A stretch of 16,654 bases of DNA from an uncultured Flavonifractor sp. (GTDB lineage: Bacteria > Bacillota > Clostridia > Oscillospirales > Oscillospiraceae). Positions 6,570 to 12,774 of the stretch are shown here, piece after piece; the stretch's first letter is position 1, and each line of letters begins with the position of its first letter. The stretch is from NCBI GenBank assembly GCA_947384055.1, contig CANDFO010000055.1:1-16654 (forward strand), given 5' to 3'. Below the pieces are notes generated by a model. That model had not been told where the DNA came from. It saw nothing but the letters and a program-made list of their open reading frames with translations, and made no database searches. The position numbers and the translations under genes are program-made.

Positions 6570-7064
6570 ATGACCATCCAACCCATCGGAAGCACCAGCA
6601 TGGCCCTGTACATCACCCCGTCTGACCTGGAGGAGCGGGGCCTGACCCCTGCGGCCCTGACCTTGGAGGGAGCCCTGGAGCTGACCCAGTCGGCCTTCCG
6701 GCAGGCGGGACTGACCCTGGAGGGCTCCATTGAGATTGAAGCCTATCCGGACGCCTGGGGGGTGCTGGTGTTTGCCCATGTGCGCCGGCCGGACCGGGTG
6801 TGGTTTTCCTTTGACGGCCTGGAGGAGCTGCTGTCCGCCGCCCGCGCCCTGCCGGAGCCCCGGCCCTCCGCCGACCTGCTCTGGTGGGAGGGGCGGTACT
6901 GGCTGTCTCTCCCCGCGGGGGAAAGCCAGAGCATCGCCCGGCTGTGGGAGTTCGGCCGGGAGGAGGAGACCGGCTCCCATCAGGAGGCCCGGCTCGCCGA
7001 ATACGCCGACCCGGTGCTCCGGGGGGACGCCCTGACCGCCTTACTGGAATATTTTCCGGTGTAA
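6570..7064 (+). CDS. mecA: MecA-like adaptor protein
   Basis: 164 residues. The N-terminal segment MTIQPIGSTSMALYITPSDLEERGLTPAALTLEGALELTQSAFRQAG matches the MecA/YpbH pattern, in which a short target-binding N-domain recognises substrates such as ComK. A second alpha/beta part (about 50-164, with IEIEAYPDAWGVLVFAHV and FDGLEELLSAARAL) corresponds to the C-domain that docks on the ClpC N-terminus in ClpCP proteolysis. It is shorter than Bacillus MecA (about 218) because the charged linker is nearly absent, as in other clostridial members. AGGAGG (6558-6563) lies six bases upstream of the ATG. The family is likely; partner and substrate are unknown, and no comK is visible. Confidence 0.75.
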   Translation: MTIQPIGSTSMALYITPSDLEERGLTPAALTLEGALELTQSAFRQAGLTLEGSIEIEAYPDAWGVLVFAHVRRPDRVWFSFDGLEELLSAARALPEPRPSADLLWWEGRYWLSLPAGESQSIARLWEFGREEETGSHQEARLAEYADPVLRGDALTALLEYFPV

Positions 7065-7073
7065 AAACAAAAG

Positions 7074-7114
7074 CGCACAGAGCCCCTTCCGCGCAGCGGA
7101 AGGGGCTCTGTGCG
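7074..7114 (-). terminator. long perfect hairpin, terminator best read on the minus strand
   Basis: A 19-bp perfect stem (7074-7092 with 7096-7114) closes on a 3-base loop, 9 bases after the mecA stop codon. No T-run follows it on the plus strand. On the minus strand the stem is followed by CTTTTGTTTTTAC, so it is best placed to stop transcripts coming from the NYN gene. It may still act on mecA transcripts as a 3' stabilising structure. Confidence 0.75.
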
Positions 7115-7119
7115 TCAGC

Positions 7120-7273
7120 TTGTCGAAAAAGGCCAGGGGCCTTTTTCGACAAAAGGGATACGGCCTGCCGCGCGCACCCTTTGGGCACACTTGCAGGCCA
7201 GGCCGTGTCATTTCCGAGACACATGTCCTGGAATATGACCAGTGTTGACTTTATTTTGCCGCCCTCAGGCGGC
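7120..7273 (+). repeat. interspersed palindromic repeat, copy 1
   Basis: About 154 bp shared with the copy near 12255, including an identical 57-base block (7138-7194 here, 12273-12329 there). Three hairpins are visible. Hairpin A is a 15-bp perfect stem (7120-7134/7138-7152) with loop AGG. Hairpin C is GTCAT-TTCC with GGAA-T-ATGAC (7207-7215/7230-7239). Hairpin D is GCCGCC-CTCA-GGCGGC (7258-7273), shorter than in the other copies because the 3' arm lacks AAAA. It lies between the convergent mecA and NYN genes and encodes no credible protein. Confidence 0.9.
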
Positions 7274-7298
7274 GTTCAACGGTTGTGAATACAGGTTC

Positions 7299-8147
7299 TT
7301 ATTTTCGCCGCTTGTCCCGGACATAGATGTGCTTGACGTGGGGCTGGCTGGTGGAGCGGATATCCACCTCAAAGCGGTCCAGGGCCCGCACCAGGTTGGT
7401 GAGCTTGGTAAAGCCAAAGTTCCGGGGGTCGAAATCCGGCTGCTTTTTGACAAGCAGGTTGCCCAAATCCCCCATGAGGACGTAGCCGTCCTCGTCCCCC
7501 AGCATCTCCAGGGAGTCCGCGATGAGCATAATCACCTCCGGCGGGACGCTCTGGGCGGGCTCCGGCTCGGCGGGAACAGGCGGGGGCTCCTCGGCTTTTT
7601 TCTGGCGGCGGCTCCCCCGGGCGGCGGGCTCTTTGGCGGGGCGTTCCAGTTTGGGGGGCTCCGGCTTGCGGGTCTCGCCGGTGCGGGCTTTCTCCGCCGC
7701 GTCCCGGATGACCTCAATGTACACAAATTTGTCGCAGGCCACAATGAAGGCGGAGGGTGTTTTCCGCTCTCCCATGCCGTAGACCTTCATGCCCGCCTCC
7801 CGCAGGCGCACCGCCAGGCGGGTGAAATCGGAATCGCTGCTGACCAGCACAAAGCCGTCCACCCGCCCGGTGTAGAGAATATCCATGGCGTCGATGATCA
7901 TGGCCGAGTCGGTGGAGTTTTTCCCGGTGGTGTAGCCGTACTGCTGGATGGGGCTGATGGCGTTTTCCAGCAGGATGGGCTTCCAGGAGGTCATATTGGG
8001 GGTTGTCCAGTCTCCGTAGATGCGCTTGATGGTGGGGGTGCCATAGACGGCGATTTCGGCCATCACGTCCCGCATGGCGGTCCGGGAGGCGTTGTCCGCG
8101 TCGATCAGCACCGCCAGGCGCAGGTCCTGCCCGCTCTGTTCCGGCAT
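7299..8147 (-). CDS. NYN-domain (LabA/DUF88-like) protein with C-terminal LOTUS-like domain
   Basis: 282 residues, probably cytosolic and RNA-linked. The N-terminal NYN/PIN-like nuclease domain (about 8-150) carries the acidic metal-binding positions: LIDADN (Asp16, Asp18), NSTDSAMIIDAMD (Asp80, Asp86) and SSDSDF (Asp105, Asp107). A Lys/Pro/Glu-rich linker follows (about 155-205). The C-terminal domain (about 206-277, VIMLIADSLEMLGDEDGYVLMGDLGNLL...VDIRSTSQPHVKHIYVRD) has the pattern of an OST-HTH/LOTUS winged helix, which binds RNA in other proteins. ATG at 8145-8147 has AGGAGG (plus 8155-8160) seven bases upstream. The NYN assignment is strong; the LOTUS assignment is moderate. The substrate is unknown. 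Confidence 0.88.
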   Translation of the reverse strand: MPEQSGQDLRLAVLIDADNASRTAMRDVMAEIAVYGTPTIKRIYGDWTTPNMTSWKPILLENAISPIQQYGYTTGKNSTDSAMIIDAMDILYTGRVDGFVLVSSDSDFTRLAVRLREAGMKVYGMGERKTPSAFIVACDKFVYIEVIRDAAEKARTGETRKPEPPKLERPAKEPAARGSRRQKKAEEPPPVPAEPEPAQSVPPEVIMLIADSLEMLGDEDGYVLMGDLGNLLVKKQPDFDPRNFGFTKLTNLVRALDRFEVDIRSTSQPHVKHIYVRDKRRK

Positions 8148-8221
8148 GGCGTGCCCTCCTCTCTGCGTTTCTTTTTCTGAAAAAACAGGCCGAAAAGAAC
8201 TGGCTGTAAAAGAAATTCCAT

Positions 8222-8255
8222 GGACAGTATACCATACCGTCCCCAGTCAGGGCAA
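8222..8255 (-). promoter_or_regulatory. promoter of the NYN gene with an overlapping dyad
   Basis: On the minus strand, TTGCCC (plus 8250-8255) and TATACT (plus 8226-8231) are spaced by 18 bases. The -10 lies inside a 21-bp dyad: GGAC-A-GTAT (8222-8230), ACC, ATAC-C-GTCC (8234-8242), with one mismatched pair. This is the usual geometry of a repressor operator. No regulator is identified. Confidence 0.65.
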
Positions 8256-8302
8256 TCGAATCCGACGATTTTTCGCCGCAAAATTTTTCCCTTTTTGTCG
8301 CT

Positions 8303-8331
8303 TTGACTATATCACAGATAATTTTTATACA
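8303..8331 (+). promoter_or_regulatory. plus-strand promoter-like sequence upstream of the membrane protein gene
   Basis: TTGACT (8303-8308) and TATACA (8326-8331) are separated by 17 bases, in an AT-rich stretch. The start site would fall near 8338, about 180 bases before the next ATG and upstream of a second, stronger promoter. It may be a tandem promoter or may drive a short RNA. The rest of the 371-base gap 8148-8518 holds the NYN promoter and dyad, a hairpin at 8367-8407 and the promoter at 8435. Confidence 0.5.
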
Positions 8332-8366
8332 CAGCCTGTAATTCGTTAAATTGCTGGAGTTTTGAG

Positions 8367-8407
8367 CCGGCAACACAAAAGGCAAGAGAAACAGCTTTTT
8401 GTTCCGG
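8367..8407 (+). other. hairpin between tandem promoters
   Basis: Imperfect stem made of CCGG (8367-8370/8404-8407), AACA/TGTT (8372-8375/8400-8403) and AAAAG/CTTTT (8377-8381/8395-8399), with single-base bulges and a 13-base loop. It would lie in the leader of any transcript from the promoter at 8303. Confidence 0.5.
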
Positions 8408-8434
8408 CGCAGGCCTGAATGACCCGGAATATCC

Positions 8435-8463
8435 TTGAAGGGTCCCTACAAAGCTGATATAAT
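8435..8463 (+). promoter_or_regulatory. sigma-A promoter of the membrane protein gene
   Basis: TTGAAG (8435-8440) and TATAAT (8458-8463) with a 17-base spacer. The start site near 8470 gives a leader of about 50 bases. Confidence 0.85.
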
Positions 8464-8518
8464 ACAGGCAGACGGAACGGCAGGCCCTGCACGGGCGGCC
8501 GGGAAGGGGGAATCCGGC

Positions 8519-9085
8519 ATGGCCGGTTACAAGGCCGGAGGGACAAAGTGGCGTATGCTTGTCTCGGGACTTTTTTCAGCGGTGCTTTTGACGGGGACTG
8601 TGATATGTTTTATCTGTGACGCCGCGACGTCCGGTGGCCTGACCTGGTCGCCGGTTCCGGTCAGCTCCATGGCGTTTGGGTGGGCGGTGCTTTTTCCGGT
8701 TTTTGCGCTGGAAAAGCGCGGAATTGCCGTGGGGCTTCTGTCCCTGAGTGTATTTATAGTCCCCTACCTGTTCCTGCTGAGCCGTCTCACGGATACGGCG
8801 GAGGTATTTTCAATCGGCGCGGCAATGGCGGCAATTTCAATTGTGTTTTTGTGGACCGCGGCGGCCGTTTTCCAATACGCCGGCAGAACACGCCGGGCGG
8901 TGGCCCTTGGTGTCACCTTTTTATGCGCGGTTCCGTTTTTGTTCGCCGTCAATGCCGCCCTGTCGGCCCTGATCGGGGAACCGGTTTTGGACGTGTGGGA
9001 CATGCTGACTGTCTTTGTTCTGCTGATATTGGCGCTGGTCGCCTTTCTGTGTGACCGGGCCGGGAAAGCGGCGCGTCGGCATTGA
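8519..9085 (+). CDS. six-helix integral membrane protein, unknown function
   Basis: 188 residues. After MAGYKAGGTKW it is almost entirely hydrophobic, with six probable membrane helices at about 12-36, 48-64, 68-90, 98-123, 126-152 and 162-182, and a short basic tail (RAGKAARRH). The segment WRMLVSGLFSAVLLTGTVICFICDAATSGGLTWSPVPVSS recalls the membrane part of small clostridial proteins, some fused to a zinc ribbon or HTH domain (DUF6320-like). That resemblance is from memory and uncertain. No catalytic motif is seen. ATG at 8519 is preferred over upstream in-frame codons because AGGGGG lies eight bases ahead and the strong promoter ends near 8463. It is monocistronic by appearance: a terminator follows before the sigma factor gene. 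Confidence 0.8.
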   Translation: MAGYKAGGTKWRMLVSGLFSAVLLTGTVICFICDAATSGGLTWSPVPVSSMAFGWAVLFPVFALEKRGIAVGLLSLSVFIVPYLFLLSRLTDTAEVFSIGAAMAAISIVFLWTAAAVFQYAGRTRRAVALGVTFLCAVPFLFAVNAALSALIGEPVLDVWDMLTVFVLLILALVAFLCDRAGKAARRH

Positions 9086-9187
9086 GGCGTTTCCGCCGCC
9101 GGACGCGCGGAGGCAAACCAGACCATGGACTTGGGATATCTCACAGCGGTTGAACCGGCGGAAGAGTCCGGGAGACACAGATTCAGG

Positions 9188-9227
9188 TCCCCGCGGGAGG
9201 CGAGACAGAACGCGCTTCCCGCGGGGA
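9188..9227. repeat. 11-bp perfect inverted repeat
   Basis: TCCCCGCGGGA (9188-9198) and TCCCGCGGGGA (9217-9227) are exact reverse complements around an 18-base spacer. Each arm also contains the self-complementary core CCCGCGGG. It lies in the 246-base gap after the membrane protein gene, upstream of a better terminator. There is no T-run, so it may be an operator pair or an extra 3' hairpin. Confidence 0.6.
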
Positions 9228-9240
9228 TGTTCCATTTTGT

Positions 9241-9272
9241 CCACCGGACCAAAATATTCCGGCGGTTTTTTT
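9241..9272 (+). terminator. Rho-independent terminator after the membrane protein gene
   Basis: CC-A-CCGGA (9241-9248), a 9-base loop, TCCGG-C-GG (9258-9265), then seven T (9266-9272). The stem has one A/C mismatch. It separates the membrane protein gene from the sigma factor operon. Confidence 0.75.
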
Positions 9273-9331
9273 AAACCCTTTGCAGCAAAACAGGGCGCTC
9301 AAGCGTATATAAGGTGAAGGGAGGCAGGCCC

Positions 9332-9802
9332 ATGACAGACCACAGCCGGATGGAAACGCTGGTCACAACCTATGAAAACACCCTGTACCGCACTGCCCTG
9401 GCCATCCTGGGGGACTGCCACGAGGCAGAGGACGCTGTCCAGGACGCCTTTCTCCGCTGTCTGGAGAAGGCTCCGGCCTTTGAAAGCCCGGAGCACGCCA
9501 GGGCATGGCTGCTGCGGGTGCTGGTCAACGGCTGCAAAAGCCGCCTGCGCTCCCCCTGGCGGCGGCGGACGGCTCCGCTGCTGGAGACCTACCCTGCTGC
9601 GGGCCCCGAAGAACGGGAGACCCTGGAGGCGATTCAGGCCCTTCCGCCCAAAGACCGGGCGGTGCTCCACCTCTACTATTACGAGGGCTATCAGACCGCC
9701 GAAATCGCCCGGCTCACCGGGGAACGGGAGGGCACTGTCCGCTCCCGGCTCAGCCGGGCCAGAGGAAAGCTGAAAGAGCTGCTGAAAGGAGCGTACCAAT
9801 GA
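9332..9802 (+). CDS. ECF-type RNA polymerase sigma factor
   Basis: 156 residues, the usual ECF size. Region 2 (about 5-72) includes YRTALAILGDCHEAEDAVQDAFLRCLEKAP (core-binding and -10 recognition) and the ARAWLLRVLVNGCKSRLR helix. A short linker precedes region 4 (about 93-150) with LPPKDRAVLHLYYYEGYQTAEIARLTGEREGTVRSRLSRARGKLKELL, the HTH that recognises the -35 element. The ATG at 9332 has GGGAGG seven bases upstream; an in-frame GTG at 9314 precedes that site and is rejected. The gene overlaps the next by ATGA, the usual layout for a sigma/anti-sigma pair. No convincing autoregulatory promoter was found upstream: TATATA (9306-9311) is a weak -10 candidate only. Confidence 0.93.
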   Translation: MTDHSRMETLVTTYENTLYRTALAILGDCHEAEDAVQDAFLRCLEKAPAFESPEHARAWLLRVLVNGCKSRLRSPWRRRTAPLLETYPAAGPEERETLEAIQALPPKDRAVLHLYYYEGYQTAEIARLTGEREGTVRSRLSRARGKLKELLKGAYQ

Positions 9803-11259
9803 ACGACCATTATCGCGCCTATATGGACCGGATCCGCACCCCCGCCGCTCTCCATGAACGGCTTTTGACAGGTGAATCCCGGCGGCCGAACAGAGGGCCG
9901 GCGCTGCGCCTTGCCGGGGCCGCGGCCTGCTGCGGGCTGATTTTGGCGGGATGTCTGTGGGGAATCCGCCTGGTCTCCGGCTTTCCCGGCCCCGGTGTGG
10001 AGCCGGTGGCGGCCGGGACTCCCGCCCAGACGGAGCCTGCGGGCCAGTTTGCGTCCCCTCCCCTGGACACGCAGCCCCCTGCCCCGACGGAGGCGCCGGC
10101 GTCCGGCAAATTCTGGCCGGAGGAGCTGCGGGACTATGTCCTGCGAATTGAGGACCCCTTTGACGGACAGCCCCATGGGGATTTTGTCCTGCCCGGGGTG
10201 GAGTTTACCCAGTGCGCCTCCGGGGGCATAATGGTGGACTACGCCCTGGGGGAGGAAAGCCGGACTGAAACCCAGCTGACCCCGGAGGAGATGCTCCATC
10301 TGCTGGGGGGCACCGACCAGGCGCCCTGGAGCCTGTACTGGGCGGGATTTGAGCTGACGGGCCGCGCCGTTTTCGGCGAGGAGGCGGAGCTTCTGGAGGC
10401 GGTGGTCTCCGGCGAGCGGGGAGATACCACAATCGGCCTCACCCTGACCCCGGGACAGCTTCCTCCGGAGGATGTGATTTACGGAGAGGTGGAGGAACAG
10501 GTGTATGCCCTCAACGCCGCGGCGGTGAAGGCTTATTATATTGACCTGGAGAATGGGGAGTACCTCTACCGGGCGGAGTGTATGAGCGGCGAAACCGGCG
10601 TCCGGCTGGATGTGACCGCTTCCGACCGGGAGGAGGCCGCCCATCTGATCCTGTGTTTCCTGCGGGCGGCGGCGGGATGGGAGATGTTCACCACGGAGGG
10701 TGTGACCCTCCAGGAGGAGCATATCCGGAGCCTGTACCGGAAGGTGACGCTGGAGGAGGCCTACGGCGATGCGCTGGGGGCCTATCTGCCCCGGTATGTT
10801 CCGGAGGAGTTCGGCATCGACTTTGCCAGCCGCTCGGAGACCCGAAAGGGGAGCCCGGCAGTGGCAGCGGTCAGCGCCGCCTGGAGCGGCGGGTACAGCT
10901 ATATCAGCGTGACTGTCCAGCAGTTTGCCGGCAGAGATGTTCGCTCCGCTGTCAGTGACCTCCAGTGCCTGAACGCCGATGAGATCAGCCCGGAGGCCCT
11001 GACGGCGGAGGGCATCGGGCGGTATGTGGATACGGACAGAGGAGACCAACCCGGCTGGCGCTTCTCATTTCTGGTGGAATATCCCGGTGAGGACGGGGAA
11101 GCGCCGGTCTATGCGCAGTATTCCATCAAGGGACTGGACCCGCGGCAGGCGGCGGCTGTGGTGACGAGCTGTGCCCGCAGCATGTGCACCGGCCTGCCGC
11201 TGCCTCCCACACCCTCCCCGGCGGCGGAAGATATGGCGCTGCATGCAGGCGGCCGGTAA
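9799..11259 (+). CDS. single-pass membrane protein, probable anti-sigma factor
   Basis: 486 residues. A short cytosolic N-terminus (1-35, MNDHYRAYMDRIRTPAALHERLL) resembles the sigma-binding start of anti-sigma factors that are expressed with ECF sigmas. One membrane helix follows (about 36-58), then a Pro/Ala/Thr-rich linker (about 62-105) and a large extracytoplasmic region (about 106-470) of unassigned fold. AAAGGAG lies seven bases upstream of the ATG, which overlaps the sigma stop codon. The anti-sigma role rests on gene order, coupling and topology, not on a recognised domain. It lacks the CHxxC zinc motif of ZAS anti-sigmas. The outer part is much larger than in most anti-sigma factors and may be the sensor. 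No partner protease is encoded nearby. Confidence 0.75.
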   Translation: MNDHYRAYMDRIRTPAALHERLLTGESRRPNRGPALRLAGAAACCGLILAGCLWGIRLVSGFPGPGVEPVAAGTPAQTEPAGQFASPPLDTQPPAPTEAPASGKFWPEELRDYVLRIEDPFDGQPHGDFVLPGVEFTQCASGGIMVDYALGEESRTETQLTPEEMLHLLGGTDQAPWSLYWAGFELTGRAVFGEEAELLEAVVSGERGDTTIGLTLTPGQLPPEDVIYGEVEEQVYALNAAAVKAYYIDLENGEYLYRAECMSGETGVRLDVTASDREEAAHLILCFLRAAAGWEMFTTEGVTLQEEHIRSLYRKVTLEEAYGDALGAYLPRYVPEEFGIDFASRSETRKGSPAVAAVSAAWSGGYSYISVTVQQFAGRDVRSAVSDLQCLNADEISPEALTAEGIGRYVDTDRGDQPGWRFSFLVEYPGEDGEAPVYAQYSIKGLDPRQAAAVVTSCARSMCTGLPLPPTPSPAAEDMALHAGGR

Positions 11260-11261
11260 TT

Positions 11262-11355
11262 CGCGGATAAGCGCCTGTGTTTACATCCGCGGGACGCCGC
11301 CTGAGCGGGTCCGCCGTACTGCGCAACATGACGGCGCAGGAAAAGCCGCTTTTCC
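11262..11355. terminator. hairpins between convergent genes, possible bidirectional terminator
   Basis: The 106-base gap between the convergent anti-sigma and uridine kinase genes holds three dyads. They are CGCGGAT/ATCCGCG (11262-11268/11285-11291), CTGCGC/GCGCAG (11319-11324/11334-11339) and GGAAAAG-CCG-CTTTTCC (11339-11355). None is followed by a clear T-run, so termination here is plausible but unproven. Confidence 0.4.
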
Positions 11356-11365
11356 CCGGGCACGT

Positions 11366-11986
11366 TCAGGAGAGGGCATCCACATGGCTCCTGATGCGCT
11401 GGATAATCATGTCCAGGGCCACCACGTTGTGGCCCCCCTCCAGCACTACAATGTCCGCAAAGCGTTTGGAGGGCTCTACAAACTGCTCATGCATGGGTTT
11501 GACGGTGGTGAGATACTGATTGACCACCGAGTCCAGGGAGCGGCCCCGCTCCTTGACATCCCGGGTGATGCGGCGGAGAATACGCACATCCGCATCGGTA
11601 TCCACAAAAATTTTTATGTCCATCAGGTCGCGGAGGGCTTTGTTTTCAAAAATCAGGATGCCCTCCACTACCACGACTTTGGTGGGATGGACCTCCAGGG
11701 TTTCCGCCGCCCGGTTGTGGACGGTGTAGTCATAGGTGGGACACTGAACCGTCTCGCCCCGGCGGAGGGCCTCCAGGTCAGCGATCATCCGGTCGGTGTC
11801 GAAGGCGTCCGGGTGGTCATAGTTGAGCCTGGTGCGGGCCTCATAGGGCAGGTCGCTGTGGCTCTTATAGTAGTTGTCGTGAAAAAGGATGGAGACGTCG
11901 TCCCCGAAGCGCTCCTTCAGACGCAGAGTCAGGGTGGTCTTGCCGGAGCCGGTGCCCCCCGCAATGCCGATAATCATGGTTTTCAT
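11366..11986 (-). CDS. udk: uridine kinase
   Basis: Pyrimidine salvage enzyme that phosphorylates uridine and cytidine with ATP or GTP. At 206 residues it has the normal bacterial Udk length. The P-loop GIAGGTGSGKTT lies at 7-18, followed by the nucleoside-site segment FHDNYYKSHSDLPYEARTRLNYDHPDAFDTD, VVVEGILIF (Walker B-like), the lid region RILRRITRDVKERGRSLDSVVNQY and VKPMHEQFVEPSKRFADIVV. These form a complete P-loop kinase of the Udk/PRK type. The ATG at 11984-11986 has GGGGGAG eight bases upstream; a second in-frame ATG three codons later is less favoured. It has its own promoter and appears monocistronic. Confidence 0.95.
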   Translation of the reverse strand: MKTMIIGIAGGTGSGKTTLTLRLKERFGDDVSILFHDNYYKSHSDLPYEARTRLNYDHPDAFDTDRMIADLEALRRGETVQCPTYDYTVHNRAAETLEVHPTKVVVVEGILIFENKALRDLMDIKIFVDTDADVRILRRITRDVKERGRSLDSVVNQYLTTVKPMHEQFVEPSKRFADIVVLEGGHNVVALDMIIQRIRSHVDALS

Positions 11987-12015
11987 ATCATCCGCTCCCC
12001 CGTTTCTCCGTTTTC

Positions 12016-12044
12016 AGTATATAGGCCTTGTTTGAAAATGGGAA
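12016..12044 (-). promoter_or_regulatory. probable sigma-A promoter of udk
   Basis: On the minus strand, TTCCCA (plus 12039-12044) and TATACT (plus 12016-12021) are separated by 17 bases. The -10 is good and the -35 matches 4 of 6. The leader would be about 25 bases. Confidence 0.65.
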
Positions 12045-12254
12045 TATGACCGGCATCGAAAAATTTTCACGCCCGGCAAGCGAGTTTTTCGCGGGCATAT
12101 TCATATTGATATATGGCAAAAAATCGCGCTGTCTGGGCGATTAAAAAGAATCACGGCTTCTTTTCAGATTGGTTTGATTATAGCATGCGCCTGCCTCCGG
12201 CGCAAGGGCGCACAGGCATTTGGGAGTGCCCGTAAAGAAGATTTATTGCCGAGC

Positions 12255-12440
12255 CTGCCGAAAAAGGCCTCTGGCCTTTTTCGACAAAAGGGATACGGCC
12301 TGCCGCGCGCACCCTTTGGGCACACTTGCGGGCCGAGATGTGTCATTTTCGAGGCGCAGGTCCCCCGAAAATGACCAATGTTGACTTTATTTTGCCGCCC
12401 TCAGGCGGCAAAACTCTGCGAGGCGTTCCCGTGGGGAAAC
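12255..12440 (+). repeat. interspersed palindromic repeat, copy 2 (fullest copy)
   Basis: Lies in the 500-base gap between the udk start and the cysteine operon promoter. It holds four hairpins. Hairpin A is an 11-bp perfect stem (12259-12269/12273-12283) with loop TCT. Hairpin C is GTCATTTTCG/CGAAAATGAC (12342-12351/12366-12375). Hairpin D is TTTTGCCGCC-CTCA-GGCGGCAAAA (12390-12413). Hairpin E is TTCCC-GTG-GGGAA (12426-12438), preceded by CTCTGCGAGGC. Copy 1 shares the left three quarters; copy 3 shares the right half. Between the udk promoter and this repeat (about 12050-12250) I see only AT-rich sequence and small GC dyads, and no gene. Confidence 0.9.
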
Positions 12441-12488
12441 ACGGATAAAAGCTCTGCGCTTAGGGCATTCCCGGCTCCTGCCCGGCAC

Positions 12489-12517
12489 TTGACACTTTTT
12501 CCGGTCCATGGTAATAT
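12489..12517 (+). promoter_or_regulatory. sigma-A promoter of the cysteine operon
   Basis: TTGACA (12489-12494), a 17-base spacer, and TAATAT (12512-12517). The start site near 12524 fits the 5' end of the T-box leader. Confidence 0.88.
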
Positions 12518-12523
12518 ACTAGG

Positions 12524-12757
12524 GCAACTGGATATCGCGTAGAGCGGAAGGAGTAGCCCGGCAGGGCGGCCGCCAGAGAGGGAGCGCCATTGGCTGAAAG
12601 CGCCCCCGGGAAGCGGCCGGGTGAAGTGCGTCCGTGAGCGAGGGGGATGCAGATGCCCTCCGGCCGGCCCCGTTACAGGCCCGTTAAGTGAGAAATGAGA
12701 GTGGAACCGCGATACGACATCGCCTCTTGTGCCGGCGGCATAAGGGGCGTTTTTTTG
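12524..12757 (+). ncRNA. T-box riboswitch, probably cysteine-specific
   Basis: A complete leader that senses uncharged tRNA. Stem I has the 5' AGTA (12552-12555) and 3' GAA (12623-12625) of the loop E motif, the AGAGAG element (12575-12580), and a TGC specifier (12627-12629) in the specifier loop. That loop is bounded by GCCCGG/CCGGGT and GCGGA/TCCGT pairings. The antiterminator is AGAG (12698-12701), the T-box bulge TGGAACC (12702-12708), GCGAT/ATCGC (12709-12713/12719-12723) and CTCT (12724-12727). The bulge would pair with the free NCCA end of tRNA-Cys. The mutually exclusive terminator follows. The class is certain; the cysteine specificity rests on the codon plus the cysE and cysS genes downstream. 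Confidence 0.95.
12721..12756 (+). terminator. T-box regulated terminator
   Basis: A 13-bp stem with two G-T pairs (12721-12733/12737-12749), loop GGC, then seven T (12750-12756). Its left arm includes the bases needed for the antiterminator, so the two structures exclude each other. Confidence 0.94.
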
Positions 12758-12774
12758 TGGACAGGAGCGTTTTT

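Noticed and set aside
7120..7273. Repeat copy 1 as an insertion sequence remnant
   Set aside because: No transposase fragment, no clear terminal inverted repeats at its ends, and no visible target-site duplication.
9282..9311. ECF-type autoregulated promoter (AAAC / CGTA) before the sigma gene
   Set aside because: AAAAC and CGTA are only 12 bases apart, too close for the known 16-17 base spacing of such promoters.
12174..12374. Small open frames on both strands across the repeat copy near 12255
   Set aside because: They lie within palindromic repeat sequence, differ between copies, and lack ribosome binding sites.
12688..12774. Upstream extension of the alpha/beta hydrolase reading frame
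   Set aside because: It would run through the T-box antiterminator and terminator; the ATG at 12775 has a well-placed AGGAG.
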